From: a bacterium
GTDB lineage: Bacteria; Chloroflexota; Limnocylindria; Limnocylindrales; Limnocylindraceae
Length of the DNA: 7,012 bases
NCBI GenBank assembly: GCA_009919365.1
Contig: RGBZ01000042.1
Coordinates: 1 to 7,012 of the forward strand
Reading direction: 5' to 3'
Notes under the pieces: generated by a model
The model's input: only the letters and a program-made list of their open reading frames with translations
Database searches by the model: none
What the model was told of the DNA's origin: nothing
Position numbers and translations under genes: made by a program
In this document: piece after piece, positions 1-6,972 of the stretch
Layout of the letters: every line of letters starts with the position of its first letter
Position numbering within the stretch: position 1 is the stretch's first letter

Positions 1-492
1 GACCTCGACATGAAGGAGGCGTTTGCGCCAGGGATTCACGCGATCTTCGGCGACGCCTCGCCGGCCGACGACCTCGCCGCCTATCTCGAACTTGACGAGT
101 ACACCCTGCTGCATCAGGCGGCGCGCTGGTCGCGCGGCCAAGATCTTTCACCTAACCCCCAGCCGAAAGACGGCACCGTCACCCCGGCGGTAGCCGAGGC
201 CTGGCGCGCCGTGCTCTTTCGCAGCCCACGTTGGCAGATGGAGGAGGAGTTCCGAGCCGACTACTTCGACGAGTCGATGCCGAAAAGCTTTGAGCCAGAG
301 GTCGGGGCTCCAGTCCCTGGTGAAGTGGAGATCGATGTGGCCTACTGCGACCCCCGCCACGTGGAGGGCGATGCCGCCGACCGACTTCTCGCTGTGGAGG
401 GGTCGAACGGCCGTGAGGCACGCCCAATCTCAAGCCTATTGCTGAAACTCCCTCTGTACTCGGTGGTCGCCAGGCGCTATCGTCGCCGCTAA
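1..492 (+). CDS. C-terminal part of an HD-superfamily phosphohydrolase-like protein (5' truncated by window edge)
   Basis: The frame is open from base 1, so the ATG at 10 is probably internal and the true start lies outside the window; 163 codons are visible, ending in TAA at 490-492. The segment around the motif YLELDEYTLLHQAARWSRG resembles the region after the catalytic core in SAMHD1/dGTPase-like HD phosphohydrolases (COG1078 type), where an acidic 'LDDYT' helix precedes a 'W' helix. A later arginine-rich helix (residues RSPRWQMEEEF) and the closing pattern 'G..(R/P)IS.LL..L......RRY' also fit the tails of that group. The metal-binding HD motif would lie upstream and cannot be seen, so neither activity nor substrate can be claimed. 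Family members hydrolyse (deoxy)nucleotides in the cytoplasm. It lies 56 bp upstream of the protease gene on the same strand. The assignment rests on remembered family patterns; an unrelated helical tail is possible. Confidence 0.5.
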   Translation, partial: DLDMKEAFAPGIHAIFGDASPADDLAAYLELDEYTLLHQAARWSRGQDLSPNPQPKDGTVTPAVAEAWRAVLFRSPRWQMEEEFRADYFDESMPKSFEPEVGAPVPGEVEIDVAYCDPRHVEGDAADRLLAVEGSNGREARPISSLLLKLPLYSVVARRYRRR

Positions 493-521
493 GGGGCCGC
501 CCAACCCTCAGTAGAGGAGTG

Positions 522-540
522 CCTTCCCCCTACAGGGAGG
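522..540 (+). promoter_or_regulatory. Shine-Dalgarno of the protease gene, able to pair with an upstream pyrimidine run
   Basis: GGGAGG at 535-540 stands 8 nt before the ATG at 549, an ideal SD. The same six bases can pair with CCTTCC at 522-527 (five Watson-Crick pairs and one T-G wobble, 7-nt loop), which would hide the SD. The SD position decides the start: a GTG at 519 in the same frame would place this SD inside the gene and has no comparable SD at proper spacing. The ATG start also puts the signal peptide right at the N-terminus. A regulatory role for the hairpin is inference only. Confidence 0.55.
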
Positions 541-548
541 TGCCCGCC

Positions 549-3500
549 ATGAGCCGCCACTCAACGACGACAACCCCACGAGGAACCCGCCGCACGATCG
601 CTTTGATCGCGATGCTGGCCGCAGCCCTGCTCGCGCCGAGCGCGGCAGCTGCGAACCGACACAAGGTCCTGTCAACCGGTTTGCGCCCAATTGAAAGCAA
701 GGTGCTCCTCCGCGGCGCTGATAAGAACGGCATGCTGCATCTCGTCGTCACCCTTCGGACTCCAGGGATCGGTTCTCCTCGCTCCGCTGGCGGCGCTGCG
801 CAACCATTTGCGTTGCAGGGCGCCCAGATTCGCGAGCGCATCAGCGCCCGCGCTGCGATCACCGCTCTTGGCGGCACGGTGAACGCTGAGTACCGCTACC
901 TCATCAATGGCCTTCGCATCCAGATTCCAGCAACGCAACTCGAAACCCTACGGGCTAACCCGCACGTGGCCGATGTGCAGCTGGTCACCCGCTACAAGCG
1001 CATGACCGTCGCCGGTGGCGCCGTGAGCGGTCGTGGCGGCGTAATGCCGTCTAACGCTGGTGCGGCCACCGAGGTGCAGGCAAAGAACGTTTGGGCACAG
1101 ACTGCAACCTCAAAGGCTGGCACCGGGTTCGGAGTAAAAGTTGCGGTGATCGATACTGGTATCGATTACACGCACGACGACTTTGTTCGTGACGGCGACG
1201 TGACCTTTCCAACCGCAAAGGTAGTCGCTGGCTATGACCTCGTCGGCGATGCATACGCGCCAGGCGAGGGCGGCATCGCTGAGCTTCCACAGCCTGACAG
1301 TGATCCGAAGGACTGCACGATCGCCCAGGGCGGCGGCCACGGCACGCACGTCGCAGGCACCATCGCTGGTTTTGGCATTAAGTCCAATGGCATCACCTAT
1401 GGCATCTCGACTTCTGAGCGCTACACGAGCACGCTCGACACATCAACCTTCAAACTCGCGCCAGGGATGGCCCCACTCGCCACGCTGATCGCAGTGCGCG
1501 TCTTCGGTTGCGATGGCGCCACCGAGCTCGCCGCGGACGGCATTGAGAAGGCGGTCGCCCTTGGGGCGAACGTGATCAACCTCTCCCTTGGCTCGCCGTA
1601 CGGCATCAAGGGTGGGGCTGAGCAGGCCGCGATCAACGCCGCCGAGAAGGCGGGCGTCACCGTAGTCATCGCCGCGGGAAACGAGGGTGATAAGCCATTC
1701 CTCGTCGGCTCACCTTCTACCGAGGATGGTGCGATCTCGGTTGCGGCGCTTGATGACCGGGCGTCGTACCCAGGGGCAATCATCTCGAATGCACAGTATT
1801 CATGGACTCTGACGAAGAACGGCGTGACTGGAGGGCCACACGTGGTCTTCCTTAACACCAATCTCTATGATCTCTCGACACCAGTAAGTGGATACCTGCA
1901 CAAGGTCGCAAAAAATGGTGACGCTTCAAAGTTTGCACTTGGATGCCCAGCCACGGGCGATGACGGGGCCACCTATACCCCTGATTGGGATACCTCAGGA
2001 GAGAACTTAACAGGGAAGATCGCATTCATTCGGCGCGGGGTGTGCACCTTCAAGGAGAAGGTTGCTGCAATGAAGGCAAAGGGCGCCGTAGCCGTCGTGA
2101 TTCTCCAGAAGCAAGAAATCATTGACGGCGGTGACACCAGCAGCTATCCGCCATTCCAAGGGCCAGAAACACCCACTGGGGATATTCCAGTGCTCATGAT
2201 CAATGGCGCGGATGAGTACCAGATTGACGGTGCCATCACCGATTTCGGGGATGCAGGGATCGTTCCACGGGAAGTGGACATCACCACGTCGCCCGGTGAC
2301 GTGGTCAGCAACCCGAACTATCACACCGTCGCAGACTTCTCCTCGGGTGGGCCGCGCTGGGGTGACCTTGCGCTGAAGCCTGAGGTTGCGGCCCCTGGCG
2401 TCGACATCGTGTCGGCGGCTTCGGGGAGCGGCGGTGGCGTCGCCTGGTTTAGCGGCACCTCAATGGCGACCCCAGTGGTTGCCGGTGTGGCGGCGCTGGT
2501 CAAGCAGGCTAATCCGAAGTGGACCCCAGCGTTGATCAAGTCAGCGCTCATCAATACCGCGAAGTCGGTCGGCAGCAACATCTTGCTCCGCTCCGTTGGT
2601 GCCGGTCGAGTGAATGCCCTCAACGCCGTCAAGGCGAAGGTCACCATTGACGCAGGGCCAAACGCCACGATGAGCTTCGGCATGGTCTACGGCGATGCGG
2701 CCGCGACCCTCACGAAGAGCCAAACCTTTATCGTCAAGAACAACGGCACCACCACGGCGAGCTATAAGTTTGCCGCGGCGGCTGCCGCCGGGTTCACGAT
2801 TCCGAGCGGCGTCACGGTGAAGATCTATAACGGATCGGCGCTGGTGAAGAGCACCACAGCCATCAGCTTGGGGGCTGGAAAGTCGAAGACCCTCACGGTC
2901 AAGCTGGTCGCCACCGCGGCGGCTCAAAAGAGTTTCTCGACCTCCGGAGAGAGCGTGCTCAATGCCATCATTACTGGCACCTCCAGCGGCAAGCCGTCGC
3001 TCCGGCTGCCGGTCTTCGCCATGTTCCAGCATGTTGAGAGGTTCACCTTCGGTGCTGAAGGTAATGCAAGTCCATATGTGGGGACATACACCGTAACTAC
3101 TGGGGTGCAGGACGCGTACCAAACCGATGGCACGGCCGTGACTAGAAGCGTCTACCCATACGTCTGGTTGGCACGTGATGGTCGAGAGCGCATCGGTAAC
3201 GGGGCCGATATCAAGGACATCGGGGTAAATGCGAAAGACATCCCCCTTGCTTGGCAGCCGGGCACCGGTAAGTTTGAGATGCTGATTACCAGCTGGGATC
3301 TAATGTCTAACCCTGCACTGAACGAGTGGGATATTGAACTTGATACTGACAACAATGGCGTTGCAGATCAGACGATCATTCTTGCGGACAGGGGTCTGGT
3401 GAATACCGGCTACGCCGACGGAACCCTTGGATGCTTCTACGTTGACAACCTGAACTGGAACGAACAGGTAGCTGGGCAGCTGTATGACTTCGTGGATTAT

Positions 3501-3902
3501 GGAGAGTGCTCTACCTATGTGAATCCGGTCACATCAGTTGTTTGGTTTGATATCAACCAGGATTGGCTCTGGGATGTTCAAGATGGCCCGAAGTTCAAGG
3601 TCACGAGCTATAACGGCGGCGGCTGGGACTCAGACTCTTCCGGGGGCGATTGGCTCTACGTTGATCTTGATCAGGTCGCCTTGGGTTCACCGGGCCAGTA
3701 CGTTTCAGATCTGTCCATAAGCACCAATGGAACGTCGGGTTCCATAAACAGCTGGCTCCCTTCGTTCTCGGCGGAGGGTGGCGCGGGAACAGGAGTGGGC
3801 GGAGATGGAACGACTCTGAGCCTTGGATGGCTCTTCTGGAATGAGTTCAACGCGGGGCCAAGCTCAGAGATCTACGAGGTCCTGATCCCACCCGCCGTGT
3901 AA
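549..3902 (+). CDS. Secreted subtilisin-family (S8) serine protease with I9 propeptide, inserted PA domain and Ca-loop C-terminal region
   Basis: This 1117-residue exported endopeptidase precursor starts with a signal peptide (basic n-region with R14-R15, hydrophobic core about 17-29, AxA-type site near 34-35). Residues about 62-155 look like an I9 inhibitor/chaperone propeptide. The S8 catalytic domain (about 190-697) holds all key residues: D202 in VAVIDTGID, H264 in GGGHGTHVAG, oxyanion N378 in AAGNEG and S638 in FSGTSMATP. Between N378 and S638 an insertion (about 405-592) carries a PA domain, clearest at GKIAFIRRGVCTFKEK (489-504), as in Vpr-like and cell-envelope subtilases, where PA domains influence substrate access. 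A beta-rich segment (about 698-828) and a 290-residue C-terminal region follow. There is no LPXTG or C-terminal membrane helix, so release into the medium is likely. Six cysteines sit in three local pairs. The substrate is unknown; nutrient scavenging is the default guess. Confidence 0.95.
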   Translation: MSRHSTTTTPRGTRRTIALIAMLAAALLAPSAAAANRHKVLSTGLRPIESKVLLRGADKNGMLHLVVTLRTPGIGSPRSAGGAAQPFALQGAQIRERISARAAITALGGTVNAEYRYLINGLRIQIPATQLETLRANPHVADVQLVTRYKRMTVAGGAVSGRGGVMPSNAGAATEVQAKNVWAQTATSKAGTGFGVKVAVIDTGIDYTHDDFVRDGDVTFPTAKVVAGYDLVGDAYAPGEGGIAELPQPDSDPKDCTIAQGGGHGTHVAGTIAGFGIKSNGITYGISTSERYTSTLDTSTFKLAPGMAPLATLIAVRVFGCDGATELAADGIEKAVALGANVINLSLGSPYGIKGGAEQAAINAAEKAGVTVVIAAGNEGDKPFLVGSPSTEDGAISVAALDDRASYPGAIISNAQYSWTLTKNGVTGGPHVVFLNTNLYDLSTPVSGYLHKVAKNGDASKFALGCPATGDDGATYTPDWDTSGENLTGKIAFIRRGVCTFKEKVAAMKAKGAVAVVILQKQEIIDGGDTSSYPPFQGPETPTGDIPVLMINGADEYQIDGAITDFGDAGIVPREVDITTSPGDVVSNPNYHTVADFSSGGPRWGDLALKPEVAAPGVDIVSAASGSGGGVAWFSGTSMATPVVAGVAALVKQANPKWTPALIKSALINTAKSVGSNILLRSVGAGRVNALNAVKAKVTIDAGPNATMSFGMVYGDAAATLTKSQTFIVKNNGTTTASYKFAAAAAAGFTIPSGVTVKIYNGSALVKSTTAISLGAGKSKTLTVKLVATAAAQKSFSTSGESVLNAIITGTSSGKPSLRLPVFAMFQHVERFTFGAEGNASPYVGTYTVTTGVQDAYQTDGTAVTRSVYPYVWLARDGRERIGNGADIKDIGVNAKDIPLAWQPGTGKFEMLITSWDLMSNPALNEWDIELDTDNNGVADQTIILADRGLVNTGYADGTLGCFYVDNLNWNEQVAGQLYDFVDYGECSTYVNPVTSVVWFDINQDWLWDVQDGPKFKVTSYNGGGWDSDSSGGDWLYVDLDQVALGSPGQYVSDLSISTNGTSGSINSWLPSFSAEGGAGTGVGGDGTTLSLGWLFWNEFNAGPSSEIYEVLIPPAV
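3327..3575 (+). other. Two calcium-loop-like motifs in the protease C-terminal region
   Basis: Residues D932, D934, N936 and D940 form DxDxNGxxD within DIELDTDNNGVAD, the spacing of EF-hand-like/dockerin-like Ca loops. About 70 residues later D1001, N1003, D1005 and D1009 form DxNxDxxxD after VVWF. Both follow a hydrophobic strand, as in beta-sandwich domains of secreted subtilases that use Ca2+ for folding and stability. The motif spacing is read directly; calcium binding is inferred from it. Confidence 0.5.
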
Positions 3903-3911
3903 CACACTTTC

Positions 3912-3926
3912 GCACTCGCGGAGTGC
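3912..3926 (+). repeat. Small inverted repeat just upstream of the terminator
   Basis: GCACTC (3912-3917) and GAGTGC (3921-3926) are perfect inverted complements around a GCG loop, 9 nt after the protease stop codon and directly abutting the larger terminator stem. It has no T-tract of its own, so it is not a separate terminator. It could stabilise the 3' end of the mRNA, or be incidental. Confidence 0.45.
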
Positions 3927-3966
3927 AACGGGACGTCACCTCGAAAGAGGTGGCGTCCCGTTCTTT
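3927..3966 (+). terminator. Rho-independent terminator of the protease gene, possibly shared with the opposing operon
   Basis: Left arm 3927-3942 (AACGGGACGTCACCTC) pairs along all 16 positions with 3947-3962 across a GAAA tetraloop; 15 pairs are Watson-Crick and one (3936/3953) is T-G. The tail TTCTTT at 3961-3966 supplies the U-rich run. It starts 24 nt after the protease stop. Read from the other strand, the wobble becomes an A-C mismatch and the T-run is nearly absent, so it is built for + strand transcripts. It is also 25 nt beyond the stop of the convergent nuclease gene and may act weakly there. Confidence 0.9.
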
Positions 3967-3987
3967 ATGCGGCGTGAGATTGACTGC

Positions 3988-6000
3988 TTAGCGGTGCTCC
4001 CGCAGCCAAGCCAGCACGAGCGACATCGAGCGGCAATCGGCGGCGTTGTACTCGGTGCCGGCGCGGAAGTAGTCGTAGTCCGCGAGGCGCTTCCCTTCGG
4101 CGGCGGCGCGCGCGTCGGCGGTGTATGCCGCGGCCATTGCGCCCATGCCGTCGGCGGGGCCGTCGCCCCAGGAGACATCGATGAGCCCCTCGGCGCGCAT
4201 CGCCTTGGCGATGTCTTTCAGGCCGAAGCCGTACGCACCGCGCACGCTGACCGGCACCTTGTAGACGAGCTCGTCGAAGGCATCGAACCAGCCGATCTCG
4301 TCGGGGAGCGACCAGGTGGGGTGGCGACCGGCCGCGGAGTCGGCGGCGGTGAAGAGTAGGTTCCGCTCTGCGGGTGACCAGTGCACGATGCGCGTTGCCT
4401 CCCACGTGAGGCTGAGCGACGTGCGCCAGGCACCCATGAATGCGACCCAGTCGTCGAGTACGGCGCGCTCCGATGTGGCGTTGAGCCGGTCACCGCTCCA
4501 CTGCCCGAAGGCGGGGAACCACCTGGCATCTTCGGTGCGCGGAGTGAAGAGTCGTTCCCCCACGTTGGCTCCAGCGGCGGTTGCCGCGGTGATCTCGCTG
4601 GCGGTTGGCTCACGCCCGTCTACCGAAACGAGGCAGCCAATCTGAAAGATGCACGAAACGCCGCCAACGCTCGGCAGCTTGGTGAAGTCGTCGTTCAGGT
4701 TTCCCGAGTTCTCAAAGTCGACATGGAACTCGATGCGTGCGGGCATACGCCAGTGCTCATCGTTACGCAGTTCAATGCGCGCTGGGAGCACTTTCGCATT
4801 GGCGTTGGCGGTGGCGGGCACGTAGTTGGCGGCCAGCACGGCGGCGAGTCGTCGCGGTCGTGCATCACCCGTCACGCCGAGGAGATCTGGAGAGAGGCCC
4901 GGCTCGTCGCGGCGCTTGATGCCGGCGGCAATCGCCGCGTCACGTAGATCGGGGCCGACGCCTGGCAAGTAGGTGAGTTCACCGATCTCGCGGGCGATCT
5001 TGCGCTTCGCCTCGCTCCACGGCTGGTCTTGATCGGCGTTCATGTTCGGGTATAGCTCTGGGCGCGTTGGGCGTGGCAGCGCGTCCCACGTTGCACCGTC
5101 GCGACGCATCGTGCGGATCCACTCCAAGGCGCGACCAACCTCAACGGCGAGTGGAATCTCGTCGTCGCGCGTGCTCTCGCGCTCCACAGGTACACGAGCG
5201 AGGCGCTCAAGTGCGCCACTCCCCCGCCCCTTGCTGCTCATCCAGGTGCGGCCGAGCAGGAAGGCATCGGCGGGGCAGTAGCCCTGCAAGCGCGCGATGG
5301 CGGCGGTATAGACGAGCACTTGGCCGGCATAGTGCCGATGCGAACTGCCAGCGAATCCGCTCACCGAAAGATCGAGCGTTGAGAACTTCACATCGACCAC
5401 CACGTAGTGCCACGGCGGAGCCTCACCACCATCTGGAGTTAGCGCCGGTGCGGAGACCGCTGCCTCACTCGGGTCGATCACGCCAGGGATCAGTCGCTCC
5501 AGCGCATCACTGCGCACCAACAGGTCAATGGCGCCATAGGTGCGATCCTCGGGATTGCGCACCACCGCCTGCTCGATCAGCTCGACCCCTTCGCGCATTG
5601 CGGCAAAGGTGGCTTCGGCGGCGGCCAAGGTGCGCGTCGCCTGCCAGCCGTCGGAGATCTTTCGATGTGAGGCAACCTTCGGCTCTAGGATCTCGAAGAT
5701 GCGCTCTTCAAAGCGATTCCCCTGCGCGAAGAGCAGCTCGCGCAGATCGTAGGGGCTCGGTGGGTCCGCGTCGGCACCAACATCTTTGGCGAAGCCTTTA
5801 CTAGTACCGTGCACCTCGAGCCAGTCGAGGAGTGGATCGCGTCGCAGCCAGTTGCGCGTCTTCGAGGCGGAGACCCAATCACGCCAGGCGGCACGGTCGG
5901 TTGGGTCGGGGTTGCGGACTTCGCCGTTGTCGGCGGTCGTGATCGCGGCGACACCGGTGATGGGTGGCGGAGTGGCGCGATAGCGTCGGAGGTCGTCCAT
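3988..6000 (-). CDS. TM0106-type two-nuclease protein: RecB/Cas4-like PD-(D/E)XK domain plus C-terminal DEDD (RNase H-fold) exonuclease domain
   Basis: This 670-residue protein has no signal peptide or TM segment, so it is probably cytoplasmic and acts on nucleic acid. The N-terminal domain (about 40-255) shows the RecB/Cas4-type active-site series: E98 in GNRFEERI, D159 in YGAIDLLV, D203-x-K205 in VVVDVKFST, and Q227xxxY231. A middle part (about 330-395) contains LTYLPGVGP, reminiscent of a helix-hairpin-helix turn. The C-terminal domain (about 421-670) carries D428-x-E430 in EFHVDFEN, H540/E545 in IVHWSPAERNLL, GFGLKDIAKAM and Y651xxxD655 in YNAADC, matching the DEDD exonuclease set of RNase_H_2-type domains. 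The order matches TM0106/COG2251 RecB-like nucleases, whose role is unsettled. Only one cysteine (C242) lies in the first domain, so the Cas4/AddB Fe-S cluster is absent. ATG at 6000 is the only early start. It follows the transporter gene by 5 nt. Confidence 0.85.
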   Translation of the reverse strand: MDDLRRYRATPPPITGVAAITTADNGEVRNPDPTDRAAWRDWVSASKTRNWLRRDPLLDWLEVHGTSKGFAKDVGADADPPSPYDLRELLFAQGNRFEERIFEILEPKVASHRKISDGWQATRTLAAAEATFAAMREGVELIEQAVVRNPEDRTYGAIDLLVRSDALERLIPGVIDPSEAAVSAPALTPDGGEAPPWHYVVVDVKFSTLDLSVSGFAGSSHRHYAGQVLVYTAAIARLQGYCPADAFLLGRTWMSSKGRGSGALERLARVPVERESTRDDEIPLAVEVGRALEWIRTMRRDGATWDALPRPTRPELYPNMNADQDQPWSEAKRKIAREIGELTYLPGVGPDLRDAAIAAGIKRRDEPGLSPDLLGVTGDARPRRLAAVLAANYVPATANANAKVLPARIELRNDEHWRMPARIEFHVDFENSGNLNDDFTKLPSVGGVSCIFQIGCLVSVDGREPTASEITAATAAGANVGERLFTPRTEDARWFPAFGQWSGDRLNATSERAVLDDWVAFMGAWRTSLSLTWEATRIVHWSPAERNLLFTAADSAAGRHPTWSLPDEIGWFDAFDELVYKVPVSVRGAYGFGLKDIAKAMRAEGLIDVSWGDGPADGMGAMAAAYTADARAAAEGKRLADYDYFRAGTEYNAADCRSMSLVLAWLREHR

Positions 6001-6006
6001 TCCCCC
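6001..6006 (-). promoter_or_regulatory. Very close SD of the nuclease gene at the transporter stop codon
   Basis: On the - strand the junction reads TAGGGGGAATG: the transporter stop TAG (6008-6006) runs into a G-rich AGGGGGA, which abuts the ATG at 6000. The SD-like run is closer to the start than the usual 5-9 nt, so independent initiation may be poor. Re-initiation by ribosomes finishing the transporter (translational coupling) is the likely mode. Confidence 0.5.
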
Positions 6007-6959
6007 TACGATCGCACGCGGCTCTGCTTTGTGCTGCTGGCGCGCTCAAATGAGATCAGCGCCACACCCCCGAGCAGGAGGATTGCGCCGAGCGCCAGCC
6101 CGCCATCAAGTGCTTCGTTGAGCAGGCCAACGCCGAGTGCTGCGGCAACGAGCGGCTGCAAGAAGAGCACACCTGCCGCGAGTCGCGGTGGTGCCGCCGC
6201 ATAGCCGCGATACCAGCAACTCCAGCCGATCGATGTGGCCCCAACGCCGAGATAGAGCACGGCGAGCAACGTGCTCGGCGTTGTGGCTGCGGCGAGGTTA
6301 ATGCCACCAACGGCAAGCTCCGCTACGACGAATGGGAGCATCATCGGGATCGCTACGCCCGCGCTCAGCGTCACGGCATTGCGTGCGCCGACCGCGGCAA
6401 CGATCGGTCGCCCGAGGCTCGAAAAGAGTGCCCACGCTGCGCCGCCACCGATCAGCATCGCAATGCCAAGTAGCCGGCTGGCACTCGCATCGGCGACAAG
6501 GCCACCGCCACCACTGCTGCGCACCGCCAGCGCAGCGACGCCAATGGCTGCAAGGGCAATCCCGAGCCACGCCTGTCGCGGCACGCGAATCCCTTCTAGG
6601 AGCCGACCAAAGATCAAAACAAAGACTGGAGTGGCCATGGTCACCACCGACCCCTCGACCGCGGAGGTGAGGGAGGTGCCAGCGAACTGCAAGAGGATCG
6701 ATGCAGCGACGGCGATGCCAGCGCGCAACACGGCACCCTTCGGCGCACTTGCCCATCCGAGTGACTCGCCTCGGAGGAGCGCAAAGGTTGCAAGGGCCGC
6801 GACTCCGATCGTCAAGCGGAGAAGACTGAGGGTTGCCGGCGGGATCGCGGCGAAGGTCTCAGCAGAGACCACATACATGCCGCCCCAGAGTGCGGCGGCT
6901 ATCGCGAGGTCAGTGGTAGCGGCGCGGGTGGCGACTCGGGGTACGACTCTGGTGGACAT
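6006..6959 (-). CDS. EamA/DMT-superfamily transporter (10 TM, drug/metabolite exporter type)
   Basis: This 317-residue inner-membrane protein has about ten hydrophobic helices in two homologous halves (about 17-147 and 163-305), the standard size and layout of EamA (RhaT/YdcZ-like) carriers. Typical signs are LWGGMYVVS in helix 1, the P-x-x-L-S-L-L-R-L turn into helix 2 (41-49), a second-half WALFSSLGRP, and LQPLVAAALGVGLLNEAL near the end, matching the conserved 'P...A.LG...L.E' of the family. Members move amino acids, nucleobases, sugars or drugs; the substrate cannot be read from the sequence. The ATG at 6959 puts 16 residues before helix 1, which is normal, but no SD precedes it, and the frame stays open to the right edge without another ATG, GTG or TTG. 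The nuclease gene follows 5 nt after its stop, so the two are probably one operon. Confidence 0.9.
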   Translation of the reverse strand: MSTRVVPRVATRAATTDLAIAAALWGGMYVVSAETFAAIPPATLSLLRLTIGVAALATFALLRGESLGWASAPKGAVLRAGIAVAASILLQFAGTSLTSAVEGSVVTMATPVFVLIFGRLLEGIRVPRQAWLGIALAAIGVAALAVRSSGGGGLVADASASRLLGIAMLIGGGAAWALFSSLGRPIVAAVGARNAVTLSAGVAIPMMLPFVVAELAVGGINLAAATTPSTLLAVLYLGVGATSIGWSCWYRGYAAAPPRLAAGVLFLQPLVAAALGVGLLNEALDGGLALGAILLLGGVALISFERASSTKQSRVRS

Positions 6960-6966
6960 CTGCAGG

Positions 6967-6972
6967 AGTGTA
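6967..6972 (-). promoter_or_regulatory. Candidate -10 element for a leaderless transporter transcript
   Basis: The - strand reads TACACT (complement of 6967-6972), matching the TANNNT -10 pattern. It ends exactly 7 nt before the transporter ATG at 6959, so transcription would begin at or next to the start codon. That would explain the missing SD. No convincing -35 hexamer is seen upstream, so support is weak. Confidence 0.3.

Noticed and set aside
10..12. ATG at 10 as the true start of the first gene.
   Set aside because: The frame is open to base 1 and the visible protein resembles only the tail of its family, so an internal Met is more likely.
519..548. GTG at 519 as the protease start, ten residues longer.
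   Set aside because: The strong SD at 535-540 lies inside that extension and serves the ATG at 549; no good SD stands at proper distance before 519.
5067..5804. A 245-codon open frame on the + strand inside the nuclease gene.
   Set aside because: It is very rich in Arg, Pro and Ser with no recognisable domain, and lies antisense to a gene with intact catalytic motifs; GC-rich genes commonly give such shadow frames.
3988..6000. Treating the nuclease as a CRISPR Cas4 protein or a defence-island gene.
   Set aside because: There is no CRISPR repeat, no cas1/cas2 and no Fe-S cysteine cluster; the neighbours are ordinary transporter and protease genes.
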